Assembly (NCBI GenBank): GCA_019418235.1
Contig: DYCH01000055.1
Location: 1-14,508 of the forward strand
From: Sutterella sp.
Lineage (GTDB): Bacteria > Pseudomonadota > Gammaproteobacteria > Burkholderiales > Burkholderiaceae_F
Length of the DNA: 14,508 nt
Direction: 5' to 3'
In this document: in pieces, positions 7,191 through 14,508 of the stretch
Layout: each line of letters opens with the position of its first letter
Numbering within the stretch: the stretch's first letter is position 1
Program-made: the position numbers and the translations under genes
Notes under the pieces: generated by a model
Seen by the model: only the letters and a program-made list of their open reading frames with translations
Told to the model about the DNA's origin: nothing
Database searches by the model: none

Positions 7191-7967
7191 ATGGCCTTAA
7201 CTTTACAACATTTGCGTCGTCGCACCACGAAAATTCTTGCGATTGCTCTTTTAGCAAGCACTTTATCAGCCTGTAATGTCACTGAAATCGACATTACGTC
7301 TGATTGGGATGCTAAGCGCCTCTATGAAGAAGCGCGTACGGCAACCGATGACGGTGACTGGACGCTTGCCCAAAACTATTATTCTAAACTGGAGTCTCGT
7401 TATCCGTTTGGTCGCTACGCACAACAAGCCCAAATCGATTTGGCCTATGTGTACTGGCGTGACGGTGAACCCGCTCAATCCATCGCCGCTTGCGATCGAT
7501 TCTTAAAGCAATATCCTAATCACGAAAACAGCGATTACGTGCTTTATTTGAAGGCTTTGGCAACGTTAAATGAACCCAACGGTTTGTTCTCCGGTCTCTT
7601 TAAGCAAGACATCGCCGAGCGTGATGCCGATGCTGCCCGTACCGCTTTTGATACGTTTAAGGAACTCGTTCAACGCTTCCCGGAATCCCGTTACGCACCG
7701 GAAGCTCGTCGTCGTATGCACGAGTTGGTCTTAGCTCAAGCTCGCCATGAATTAAACGTGGCGGAATTTTACTTCGAACGTCATGCTTATTTAGCAGCCA
7801 TCGACCGCGCCCAAAACGTGGTTCGTCAATTCCAACAAACGCCCTACTCGGATGGTGCCTTAGACCTCATCAAGCGTTGCTACCAAGAGTTGGGGTTGCC
7901 GGCGTTAGAGAGCGACATTCAACGCATTGTGGATGCTAACCAAAATCGTGAACGTAATGTTCAATAG
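7191..7967 (+). CDS. bamD: Outer-membrane protein assembly factor BamD (ComL/YfiO lipoprotein)
   Basis: BamD is the essential lipoprotein partner of BamA in the complex that inserts beta-barrel proteins, including autotransporter barrels like the one at the left of this window, into the outer membrane. The 258 residues begin with a basic stretch (LRRRTTK), a hydrophobic core and the lipobox LSAC, with Cys28 as the lipidated residue. The rest is a set of TPR-type helical repeats: AKRLYEEARTATDDGDWTLA, then YYSKLESRYPFGRYAQQAQ, then FLKQYPNHENSDYVLYLK, then the FSGLFKQDIAERD loop typical of BamD. The length is normal. No Shine-Dalgarno is obvious before the ATG (the bases are CAGACATCCA), which is unusual for a well-expressed gene, but no other in-frame start would keep the signal peptide. 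A terminator follows 18 bases after the stop. Confidence 0.95.
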   Translation: MALTLQHLRRRTTKILAIALLASTLSACNVTEIDITSDWDAKRLYEEARTATDDGDWTLAQNYYSKLESRYPFGRYAQQAQIDLAYVYWRDGEPAQSIAACDRFLKQYPNHENSDYVLYLKALATLNEPNGLFSGLFKQDIAERDADAARTAFDTFKELVQRFPESRYAPEARRRMHELVLAQARHELNVAEFYFERHAYLAAIDRAQNVVRQFQQTPYSDGALDLIKRCYQELGLPALESDIQRIVDANQNRERNVQ

Positions 7968-7985
7968 TTTCGTTTGATTTTGCGC

Positions 7986-8013
7986 AAAAAGGGAGCTTTC
8001 GAGCTCCTTTTTT
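7986..8013 (+). terminator. Terminator of bamD
   Basis: AAAAAGGGAGCT (7986-7997) and AGCTCC followed by T6 (8002-8013) form a 12-bp stem with one G-U pair around the loop TTCG, a very stable tetraloop. The T run is both stem and tail. It is placed directly after the bamD stop and before the nitroreductase gene. Confidence 0.88.
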
Positions 8014-8079
8014 CGTATCCAAAAATTTCAACCTTTTCTTAAAATATTTCGCATGGATTCTTAGGAAAGGAAACTTGCT

Positions 8080-8604
8080 ATGCAAAACGAAGCCATGAAT
8101 AATTTGTTGACGCGTCGCGCCATTCGTAGCTATAAGCCCGATGCCGTCCCTGAAGATGTCTTAGAACGTATTTTGGAAGCGGGCACCTATGCCCCCAACG
8201 GCATGAGCCGGCAAGCCTCCATCATTCTTGCGATCACCGATAAAGAAGTCCGCGATGAACTCTCGGCTTTAAACGCAGAAATCTGCGGTCAACCGGGCAC
8301 GGATCCTTTCTACGGTGCTCCGGTCGTTTTGGTGGTCTTGGCCGATCGAAGTGTGGCCACGCACGTTGAAGACGGCTCTTTGGTTTTGGGTAACCTTATG
8401 AATGCCGCTCACGCTGAGGGGCTTGGCAGTTGCTGGATTCACCGCGCTCGTCAAGAATTTGTGAGTGAGTACGGCCAAAAGCTCTTGAAGCGCTTGGGCA
8501 TTGAAGGCGACTACGTGGGGATCGGTCACTGCATTTTGGGCTACATTGAGGGTGAGTACCCCGAAGCCAAGCCCCGTAAAGCCAATTACGTCTATCGCGT
8601 TTAA
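8080..8604 (+). CDS. Nitroreductase family protein (FMN-dependent)
   Basis: A small flavin oxidoreductase of the nitroreductase superfamily, expected to use FMN and NAD(P)H as a cytoplasmic dimer. The 174 residues show the family N-terminus LLTRRAIRSYKPDAVP with the FMN-phosphate-binding Arg cluster (12-16), APNGMSRQ (38-45), a central SLVLGNLMNAAHAEGLGSCW block, and the C-terminal LGYIEGEYPEAKPRK that closes on the flavin. The ATG at 8080 is preceded by AAAGGA (8066-8071) at 8 bases and is preferred over an ATG five codons later. TAAAAT at 8040-8045 could be a -10, but no good -35 is seen. The natural substrate of this subfamily is not readable from sequence; quinones, nitro compounds and flavin are all possible. 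It lies between the terminator behind bamD and another hairpin, so it is probably transcribed alone. Confidence 0.88.
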   Translation: MQNEAMNNLLTRRAIRSYKPDAVPEDVLERILEAGTYAPNGMSRQASIILAITDKEVRDELSALNAEICGQPGTDPFYGAPVVLVVLADRSVATHVEDGSLVLGNLMNAAHAEGLGSCWIHRARQEFVSEYGQKLLKRLGIEGDYVGIGHCILGYIEGEYPEAKPRKANYVYRV

Positions 8605-8626
8605 TTAACGTTTAACCATAATTAGA

Positions 8627-8653
8627 AATGGGCCAGATCGTTTCAGGCCCATT
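8627..8653. terminator. Hairpin between convergent nitroreductase and SNF2 genes
   Basis: AATGGGCC (8627-8634) and GGCCCATT (8646-8653) form a perfect 8-bp stem with an 11-base loop. It lies 22 bases after the nitroreductase stop and 8 bases beyond the SNF2 stop. The T run is interrupted (ACTTTTG on the plus strand) and poor on the minus strand, so it is a plausible but imperfect two-way terminator. Confidence 0.6.
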
Positions 8654-8661
8654 ACTTTTGT

Positions 8662-11600
8662 CTACGCTTTGTCTAATTCAAAGGGTGCTTTAAGTTCGGT
8701 TTCGGACAAGTCCCCAACCCACGATTCACCCGTCGTGACCGTAAGATCGGCCAGTTCTTTTTTATTCTCGAGCATCTCGTTGATACGCTCTTCAAACGTG
8801 CCCTTCGTGATAAAACGATAGACCAACACGTCTTTTTTCTGACCAATGCGATAGGCACGGTCTGTGGCCTGAGCTTCCACTGCCGGATTCCACCATAAGT
8901 CATAGTGAATGACAGTGGAGGCTTGCGTGAGGTTTAACCCCGTGCCACCCGCCTTTAATGACAAAATCATCACGCGTTGAGTGGGATCATTTTGAAAACG
9001 ATCGACCATCTCAGCTCGTTTTTTCACCGTGACACCACCGTGCAAGAAAAGCGCGTCTTCGTTAATCGTGCTCTTTAACCACTTCTGTAGGCGATCGCCC
9101 ATTTCACGGTATTGCGTAAAAATCAAGACCTTGCGATCGGCATCAAACGAGCGCTCCACCAAATCGATTAAAAGGTCGCCTTTACCGGAGTCCGGGTACT
9201 CGACATCGGTCTTTTGAAATTGCGAGACGGAATTACAGATTTGCTTTAACCCTGTTATCAGTTTTAAGACCAAACCGCGCTGCAAAATACGAATATCTTC
9301 ACCCGTTTCTTTCGCTTTAATTTTGGCCTCTTCAATCTTTCTCAAGATAACTTGTAAGTACTTTTCGTAAAGAACCGCTTGATCTTTTCTGAGGGTGACA
9401 AACTGGTCTTGCTGAATCTTGTCCGGCAAATCAGAAATGATCGACTTGTCCGTTTTCAAGCGTCGCAACATAAAAGGTGCAGTCAGCTTTCGGAATGCGT
9501 CAATCACTGCGGGATCCCGTTCGGCCTCGATGGGTTTAGCAAAGTTATCCTTGAAGTCTTTCTGAGAACCTAAGAGTCTCGGTTGCACCAAAGAGAAAAT
9601 GGACCAATACTCCATTAAGCGATTTTCAACAGGCGTGCCCGACATGGCAATCACCTGACGAGCCTTTAATTCTTTTAACGCTTGAGATTGAGATGAGGTG
9701 CTGTTTTTAATGGCTTGAGCTTCATCAATCACCAAAAGTCGGAAGCGTTGCGCCTTTAACACCTCAATGTCCATGCGCGCCGTACCATAAGACGTGAGCA
9801 ATACATCAAAGTCCGACTTCGGTAACTTACGCTTGGGACCATGGTAGACCGCTACTTTAAGGGTTGGCGAGAATTTCTCGATTTCTCTCTGCCAATTTAC
9901 AAGAAGCGTCGTGGGCACAACGGCCAAGACCTTTTCTTTTGCGAGTTCTCCGTCTTCTTTAAGTTGCGTCATGGCAGCAATCACTTGAAGGGTTTTACCC
10001 AAGCCCATGTCATCGGCAATCAATGCGCCCATGCCAAGCTTGACGTTTTTAATGAGCCACGAATAGCCTCGTGCCTGATAAGGACGAAGCGTTGCTCTCA
10101 AGCTTGGTGGCGGTGGCAAAAGCGGCACCTCATTGAGCGCTTTAAGTTTTTCAACGAGTGCTTCACTGCCTTTGATCTCAACGCCCTCAAATTCGCTGCT
10201 TAAAACAGCTTGGAGTTTTTGCACCGGAGAGAGTTTAGGTGGATTTTCAAGCTTAGCTTTGATCTTTTGAATCTCGATGGGATCAATATAGACGTAGTCT
10301 GCGCCGTTATAAATAATTTCACCGGCGTGAGCGAGGAGTTCATAAAACTCTTCTTCAGTAAGCTCCTTTTCACCCAAAGTAACTCGCCAGTCAAAATCTG
10401 CCAAGCGATCCAAGCCCAACATTTTTTCGCCGAACCCCTCCTCTGAGGTTGCTTGCGCCGATAACTTCGGACTCAAAAGTCGCTTTAAGCTTGTGGGGAT
10501 AGCCACCGTTACACCTAATAGTGTCAAGTATGGGGTAATCTCCAACAAGAAGTCTGCCAATTCAGCACGATCAATTCTGAGGTTCTTTGCGTCTTTGGCA
10601 AGTTGTTCAAAGGGTTGGTAGAGCTCGGAGAGCGTTCGAAGAATATTCAAAACCGCCAAACGATCATTGTCATACTTTGCCGATGTCAACAAAGTCTTTA
10701 ACATCACGGGCTTGCCGCCTTTCGTGCGCGCCATGATGCCAAAGCCCACCGACACTTCCCCGTCTTTTAAACTCGTGAGTTTGATTAAAGGTTGCCACGG
10801 ATAGGCTCGTCCTAAATTCAAAACTCGGAAGTATTGCGCCAAGGCACGACCAATTTCAGCGGGTGCTTGCGTTTGAATATCAATGCTATGAGAAATTAAA
10901 AGCTTGAAGATATCCTCATCAACGTCACCCGCACCCAACATCCCATGCAATGTTGTAATCGCACTGGTTAAAAGCAAATAAGCTTTTTCAATAAGGCTGA
11001 GAGACGCTTTCAAATCCACTTTGAAGATGTCATCGATCTCATCTTCAGCAGAAGCGATAAAACTTTCAAAAATCGCTTGGGTTTGGGGCAAGTGCAGCGA
11101 GGGTGTAAACCAAATTTGCGGTAAAAAGTTCGCGCCTTTCGGGTTTTGCATCACGCAGGGCACAAACGCACGAGCCTCGTAAAATCGTGCCGCCAAATCA
11201 AAAACAATACGCAAAGCACGCGTTGAGGTCGGTAAATGCTTTTCTTCTCTTTGAGCGACATACCAAAGCGATTGCAACACACGGTCTTGGTTTTGAGACT
11301 TTTTCGTTAAAAGAAAATCAAAGCTCTCTTTTCGAAGGGTTAAGCAAAGGGAGGGCTCTTCTTTGGTTTTCTTTAACGTTTCTAAAAAAGGCGACGGCGT
11401 CGGTCGCTCTAAAACTTCAAGTTCTTCTTGACGATCCCAACGGGCGTTATCCAATGCTTTGAGTTTGCGAGTACGCGCTTTTAAACTTTGCTTAAACCAC
11501 GCTCTTAAATCCGATTCTTGCGACTGAATAATCGTTTTTGGCAACAAAGATAAAAGCGTATCGCCCACAGGCTTAATCGCCTTCACGGGGAAATTCAAAA

Positions 11601-12225
11601 GACTCAATTTTTCTTTTGACGTTTTGATCTTAAAGCTTTCTAAGGGCGCCAAGAGCTCATCGAGCGTCAACGGAACTTCCTTAACGCTTTCTTCAATGCT
11701 GACGCCTTTATCCTTTAACGCCTCAATTAAATCCAAGCCTTTAAAAAGAAAAATCGCAAAGGGATCAGCATCAATGATGTCGGCTAAGCAGTAGATGAAA
11801 CCGGCAATGTGTTTGCAAAGGTGGGCCGAGTCCGGACATGAACACGTCATTAAGAGGTCGCGTGCCGAGCGCGGGAAAAGTTGAATTCCCAATTCTTCAC
11901 AAATGCCCGCGACTTCCGGGGGCAACTCCCCGTCCAAAAGTCTTGCCATTAAAAGCGAGTCAGCACCTAACCGATCAACGAGTTTCGTGCACTCATCCTT
12001 CGTGAGTTGAGGTAACCCCAGAACCACTTCATAAGGCGTATAGGCTGAACCATGGACATGGGCAATAAGGTCATGCGTTTGGGAATCAATGCCTTGGAAT
12101 TCGACTTTTCCGTGTACGTAATAAGATTTGCCACGAGGCAAGCGATTAGCATGGTCGCAATTCTCAAGCGCCTGCAACCAAGCCTGTCCCCACCACGTCT
12201 TCCCAATACGAACACGGGTTGCCAT
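8662..12225 (-). CDS. SWIM zinc finger - SNF2 family DEAD/DEAH ATPase fusion
   Basis: A 1187-residue Swi2/Snf2-type ATP-dependent DNA translocase. Residues 1-160 are a SWIM module: TWWGQAWLQALE (10-21), the RLPRGKSYY stretch, then the zinc ligands Cys128, Cys130, Cys137 and His139 (CxC-x6-CxH). In many bacteria this module is a separate protein encoded beside an SNF2 gene; here the two are one chain. Residues 290-660 are a helical, poorly conserved region ending in the bacterial SNF2-associated block (FDWRVTLGEKELTEEEFYEL). The ATPase begins near 708: RPYQARGYSWL, DDMGLGKT (738-745, Walker A), LVIDEAQ (831-837, Walker B) and SGTP (862-865). Lobe two has VLIFTQYREM, LSLKAGGTGLNLT and QATDRAYRIGQ (1119-1129). 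All catalytic motifs are intact. The ATG shares its A with the TAA of the helicase gene upstream (TAATG), with GAGG 7 bases before, so translation is probably coupled. The role (remodelling of DNA-bound proteins, repair or recombination) is inferred. Confidence 0.92.
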   Translation of the reverse strand: MATRVRIGKTWWGQAWLQALENCDHANRLPRGKSYYVHGKVEFQGIDSQTHDLIAHVHGSAYTPYEVVLGLPQLTKDECTKLVDRLGADSLLMARLLDGELPPEVAGICEELGIQLFPRSARDLLMTCSCPDSAHLCKHIAGFIYCLADIIDADPFAIFLFKGLDLIEALKDKGVSIEESVKEVPLTLDELLAPLESFKIKTSKEKLSLLNFPVKAIKPVGDTLLSLLPKTIIQSQESDLRAWFKQSLKARTRKLKALDNARWDRQEELEVLERPTPSPFLETLKKTKEEPSLCLTLRKESFDFLLTKKSQNQDRVLQSLWYVAQREEKHLPTSTRALRIVFDLAARFYEARAFVPCVMQNPKGANFLPQIWFTPSLHLPQTQAIFESFIASAEDEIDDIFKVDLKASLSLIEKAYLLLTSAITTLHGMLGAGDVDEDIFKLLISHSIDIQTQAPAEIGRALAQYFRVLNLGRAYPWQPLIKLTSLKDGEVSVGFGIMARTKGGKPVMLKTLLTSAKYDNDRLAVLNILRTLSELYQPFEQLAKDAKNLRIDRAELADFLLEITPYLTLLGVTVAIPTSLKRLLSPKLSAQATSEEGFGEKMLGLDRLADFDWRVTLGEKELTEEEFYELLAHAGEIIYNGADYVYIDPIEIQKIKAKLENPPKLSPVQKLQAVLSSEFEGVEIKGSEALVEKLKALNEVPLLPPPPSLRATLRPYQARGYSWLIKNVKLGMGALIADDMGLGKTLQVIAAMTQLKEDGELAKEKVLAVVPTTLLVNWQREIEKFSPTLKVAVYHGPKRKLPKSDFDVLLTSYGTARMDIEVLKAQRFRLLVIDEAQAIKNSTSSQSQALKELKARQVIAMSGTPVENRLMEYWSIFSLVQPRLLGSQKDFKDNFAKPIEAERDPAVIDAFRKLTAPFMLRRLKTDKSIISDLPDKIQQDQFVTLRKDQAVLYEKYLQVILRKIEEAKIKAKETGEDIRILQRGLVLKLITGLKQICNSVSQFQKTDVEYPDSGKGDLLIDLVERSFDADRKVLIFTQYREMGDRLQKWLKSTINEDALFLHGGVTVKKRAEMVDRFQNDPTQRVMILSLKAGGTGLNLTQASTVIHYDLWWNPAVEAQATDRAYRIGQKKDVLVYRFITKGTFEERINEMLENKKELADLTVTTGESWVGDLSETELKAPFELDKA

Positions 12226-14234
12226 TAATAGGCCTCGTGGGGGTTATCCAAGAAAGAATAAACGCGCGCAAAGTCTTGCGTACGAATCATGGGCGGTAAA
12301 CTCTTAATGACCATTGAGCCATAGCGCTTCTCAATCAATCGATTGTCACCACAAACAATCACCCCATAGTCATTTTCGCTACGAATCAATCGCCCCACCC
12401 CTTGACGAAGGGTCGTGATCATTTCGGGCAATTGGTGGCACACAAAGGGATTTTTCTTTTGTTGTTCAAGCCATTCTTTTCTGGCACGAGCCACCGGCGT
12501 ATCAAACTGTGCGAAAGGCAACTTATCAATAACGACCAACTGCAAAGCGTCGCCCTTCATGTCCACGCCTTCCCAGAAACTCATGGAACCCACGAGAATA
12601 CCGTTATCGGCCTCTTTAAAGCGTTGCAGGAGTTCGGTTTTGGGGCTTTCGCCTTGTACGCAAAGTGTGTAGTTGGCGTGCGCCTTCATGCGCAAGCACT
12701 CGGCAATGCGATCCATGGAGCGAAAACTCGTACAAAGGAAAAAGGCTCGACCGTGCGTTTTTTCAATTAATGGCCACGTTTCTTCCACAAGCTTTTCGGC
12801 AAAATCGTCATCAAAAACACCGGGCAGGCCTTTGGGTAAATAAAGACGACCCTGGAGCTCATAATTAAAGGGGCTCGCCCAAGAATAGGTTTTCGTTTCT
12901 GCGTCAAGCCCCAATTCGCTTAAGAAATACGAGAAGTTATTTTGATCGTTGTCGTTTTTGGTCGAAATCGTTGCACTTGTAAAAACCCAGGCGCAGGGCA
13001 TGGTGCTTCGAGCTTTCCTGAAACTTTCGGCAAGGGTTAACGGCGTATTGGCAAAAATGACGTTTTGTTCGGTATAGCGTAACCACAACACCGATGGGGT
13101 ACCATTCACCGTTTTAACGACTTCGGGCGATTGGAAAATCTTTTTCCAATTCTCAAGTCGCATTAAAAGTTCTGTGGCTTGCGCTCCGACCAAGTCCAAC
13201 TCTTCATTGTGACCGGCAAGGTCTGCGAAATACTTGTTGATCTGACCAAAAACAGAGAGCAATTCATCTAAAGGCTCTTTAATTTCTTCGGCAAAATTTT
13301 CAATCGCCGCGATTTCCACCTCTTCATCGGGTTCAAGATGAAGATTAAAACTAAAGGCTTCATGGAAATCTAAAATCGCTTTCTTCAGAATCGTAAATTC
13401 ATCATCCCAGCGAAGAGCGGAAGCGGCATAGGCCTTGGCCACACGGCGTGCATCTTCAGAAAAGTCGCTTAATTCTCGAAGCGAGAACATATCGGAAAAG
13501 TAATCAATCCCGATATCGGCTAACTTATGCGCTTCGTCCATGATGATTAAATCCGCCGCCGGAAGTAGCTCTCCCATGCTGTCGTCTTTAAGACTTAAGT
13601 CGGCTAAAAACAAATGGTGATTAACCACGACGACGTCGCTTTCCAAGGCCTTGCGGCGAGCTTGTGTCAAGAAGCACTCTTCGTAGTGAGGGCACTTATT
13701 GCTAAGACAATTTTCTCTCGTGCTCGTCACCAAAGGCCACAAAGGATCGCCTTCAGAGATTCCGTGAACCTCATTGATGTCGCCTGTTGTAGAAAATTTG
13801 GCGTGCTGACGAATTTTGTCGAGTTTCGGACCACTCGTGCGTTCGGGCAAAAGCCCGGATTGAATCAAGCGCTCAAGGCGAAACTTACAGATATAGTTAG
13901 CTCGCCCCTTTAAGACCGTGACCGTCACATAACGCCCCAAAGCCTCTTGGATCAAATTGACGTCTTTACTAAAGAGCTGATCTTGAAGGGTTTTACTGGC
14001 CGTAGACACAATGGTTTTGGAGCCCGAAAGAATGGCAGGAATCAAATAGGCAAAGGTTTTCCCCGTGCCCGTCCCCGCTTCAACCACCGCGGTTTCGCGG
14101 TTTTCAATCGCTTGACCCACAGCTTGAGCGAATTCCACCTGACTCTCACGACGCTTAAAACCCTCGATGTGTTTACACAAAGGGCCGTCACCGGCAAAAG
14201 TTTTGTCGATTGAGAGTTGGAATTCTTGATTCAT
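12225..14234 (-). CDS. Iron-sulfur ATP-dependent DNA helicase, YoaA/DinG (XPD-like) family
   Basis: A 5'-3' superfamily 2 DNA helicase of the XPD/DinG group. The 669 residues show the YoaA-like N-terminus DGPLCKHIEGFKRRESQ, Walker A AGTGTGKT (53-60), four cluster cysteines (Cys116, 176, 181, 187) spaced for a 4Fe-4S cluster, VVVVNHHLFL, DEAH (233-236), SATIS (420-424), SFWEGVDMKGD, and motif VI QGVGRLIR (611-618). Similarity along the whole length is better to E. coli YoaA (which works with the DNA polymerase III chi subunit in repair) than to DinG, which is longer and starts differently. There is no N-terminal exonuclease domain of the kind found in Firmicute DinG. The ATG is 13 bases after the stop of the upstream gene, with no good Shine-Dalgarno. 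The stop overlaps the SNF2 start by one base. Confidence 0.92.
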   Translation of the reverse strand: MNQEFQLSIDKTFAGDGPLCKHIEGFKRRESQVEFAQAVGQAIENRETAVVEAGTGTGKTFAYLIPAILSGSKTIVSTASKTLQDQLFSKDVNLIQEALGRYVTVTVLKGRANYICKFRLERLIQSGLLPERTSGPKLDKIRQHAKFSTTGDINEVHGISEGDPLWPLVTSTRENCLSNKCPHYEECFLTQARRKALESDVVVVNHHLFLADLSLKDDSMGELLPAADLIIMDEAHKLADIGIDYFSDMFSLRELSDFSEDARRVAKAYAASALRWDDEFTILKKAILDFHEAFSFNLHLEPDEEVEIAAIENFAEEIKEPLDELLSVFGQINKYFADLAGHNEELDLVGAQATELLMRLENWKKIFQSPEVVKTVNGTPSVLWLRYTEQNVIFANTPLTLAESFRKARSTMPCAWVFTSATISTKNDNDQNNFSYFLSELGLDAETKTYSWASPFNYELQGRLYLPKGLPGVFDDDFAEKLVEETWPLIEKTHGRAFFLCTSFRSMDRIAECLRMKAHANYTLCVQGESPKTELLQRFKEADNGILVGSMSFWEGVDMKGDALQLVVIDKLPFAQFDTPVARARKEWLEQQKKNPFVCHQLPEMITTLRQGVGRLIRSENDYGVIVCGDNRLIEKRYGSMVIKSLPPMIRTQDFARVYSFLDNPHEAY

Positions 14235-14247
14235 GAATCGCTATCGA

Positions 14248-14508
14248 TTAAAAGAACTTACTGGCTTGATTGTTTTCAGCTTGACGGCGTTGAGCCTCTT
14301 CGCGCTCTTGGCGTTCTTTTTCGTAGCTGGCTTGGCGAGCCGCACGATCGGCCTTACGCTTTTCGGCTTCTTGCATCATCTTGGCTTTGCGAGCTTCGTT
14401 TTCGGCGAGTTTCGCATCATAGGCTTCAACATTGGCCTTTTCTTGAAGCTTGCGCTCGGTTTGGGCCTTGATCTTTTGATTGCTCTTTTCAACCTTATCG
14501 GAAATATC
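14248..14508 (-). CDS. C-terminal part of a charged coiled-coil protein, unknown function
   Basis: An open frame enters from the right edge and ends at TAA (14250-14248), giving 86 visible residues beginning DISDKVEKSNQKIKAQTERK and ending NNQASKFF. It is almost entirely Lys, Arg, Glu, Gln and Ala in long runs with no Pro or Gly, so it should be one continuous charged helix or coiled coil. No domain is recognisable and the N-terminus lies outside the window. The 13-base gap to the helicase gene suggests the same transcript. Its codon use resembles its neighbours (GCC, AAG and CGC common), and the antisense frame over it looks like a shadow. Function cannot be assigned. Confidence 0.7.
   Translation of the reverse strand, partial: DISDKVEKSNQKIKAQTERKLQEKANVEAYDAKLAENEARKAKMMQEAEKRKADRAARQASYEKERQEREEAQRRQAENNQASKFF

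Noticed and set aside
9841..10203. 120-codon plus-strand open frame inside the SNF2 gene
   Set aside because: It lies opposite the conserved Walker A region of the SNF2 ATPase, has no SD and no recognisable domain.
8662..14234. A dedicated anti-phage defence island built on the SNF2 and DinG-like helicases
   Set aside because: Helicase pairs occur in some defence systems, but no nuclease, methylase, sensor or toxin gene and no integration signs are visible here, and the flanks are housekeeping. The evidence is insufficient from this window.
14217..14471. 84-codon plus-strand open frame at the right edge
   Set aside because: The minus strand here encodes an uninterrupted charged helix ending just before the helicase gene with matching codon use; the plus-strand frame is its shadow.

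Overview
This window reads as ordinary chromosome of a Gram-negative bacterium, most likely a beta-proteobacterium of the Sutterella/Parasutterella type (Burkholderiales). The reasons are: a beta-barrel autotransporter ending in Phe; a BamD lipoprotein gene divergent from an rluD-pgeF pair, an arrangement common in beta- and gamma-proteobacteria; a monofunctional transglycosylase MtgA; and a moderate GC content that is low for Burkholderiales. The genus is an inference from protein style, not something the sequence proves.

Layout, left to right. (1) Bases 1-2087: the 3' part of an autotransporter adhesin gene. The beta-helical passenger and C-terminal barrel are present, but the signal peptide is not. 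The frame is open to the left edge through about 50 bases full of small palindromes that do not look like passenger sequence. A strong terminator follows. (2) 2385-3167: a secreted solute-binding-fold protein closely resembling the periplasmic cyclohexadienyl/arogenate dehydratase PheC, standing alone without permease or ATPase genes and followed by a two-way terminator. (3) 7084 down to 3225, minus strand: a tight run rluD - pgeF - rimO - mtgA with junctions of 3 bp, a 1-base overlap and 9 bp, surely co-transcribed. It joins ribosome modification (23S pseudouridines, S12 methylthiolation) to cell-wall functions (PgeF, MtgA). (4) Divergently, plus strand: bamD (outer-membrane assembly lipoprotein), then a small FMN nitroreductase, each with a hairpin behind it. 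(5) 14508 down to 8662, minus strand: the end of a highly charged coiled-coil protein, a YoaA/DinG-type iron-sulfur helicase, and a 1187-residue SNF2 ATPase with a SWIM zinc finger fused at its N-terminus. The helicase and SNF2 genes overlap by one base (TAATG), so they are probably translationally coupled.

No rRNA, tRNA, CRISPR array, prophage or complete insertion sequence was seen. The observations most worth following are the left-edge junction of the autotransporter gene, the SWIM-SNF2 fusion coupled to an XPD-like helicase, and the orphan PheC-like periplasmic protein with a palindrome in its upstream region. I saw no clear sign of a wholly new system, and most of the window is housekeeping.
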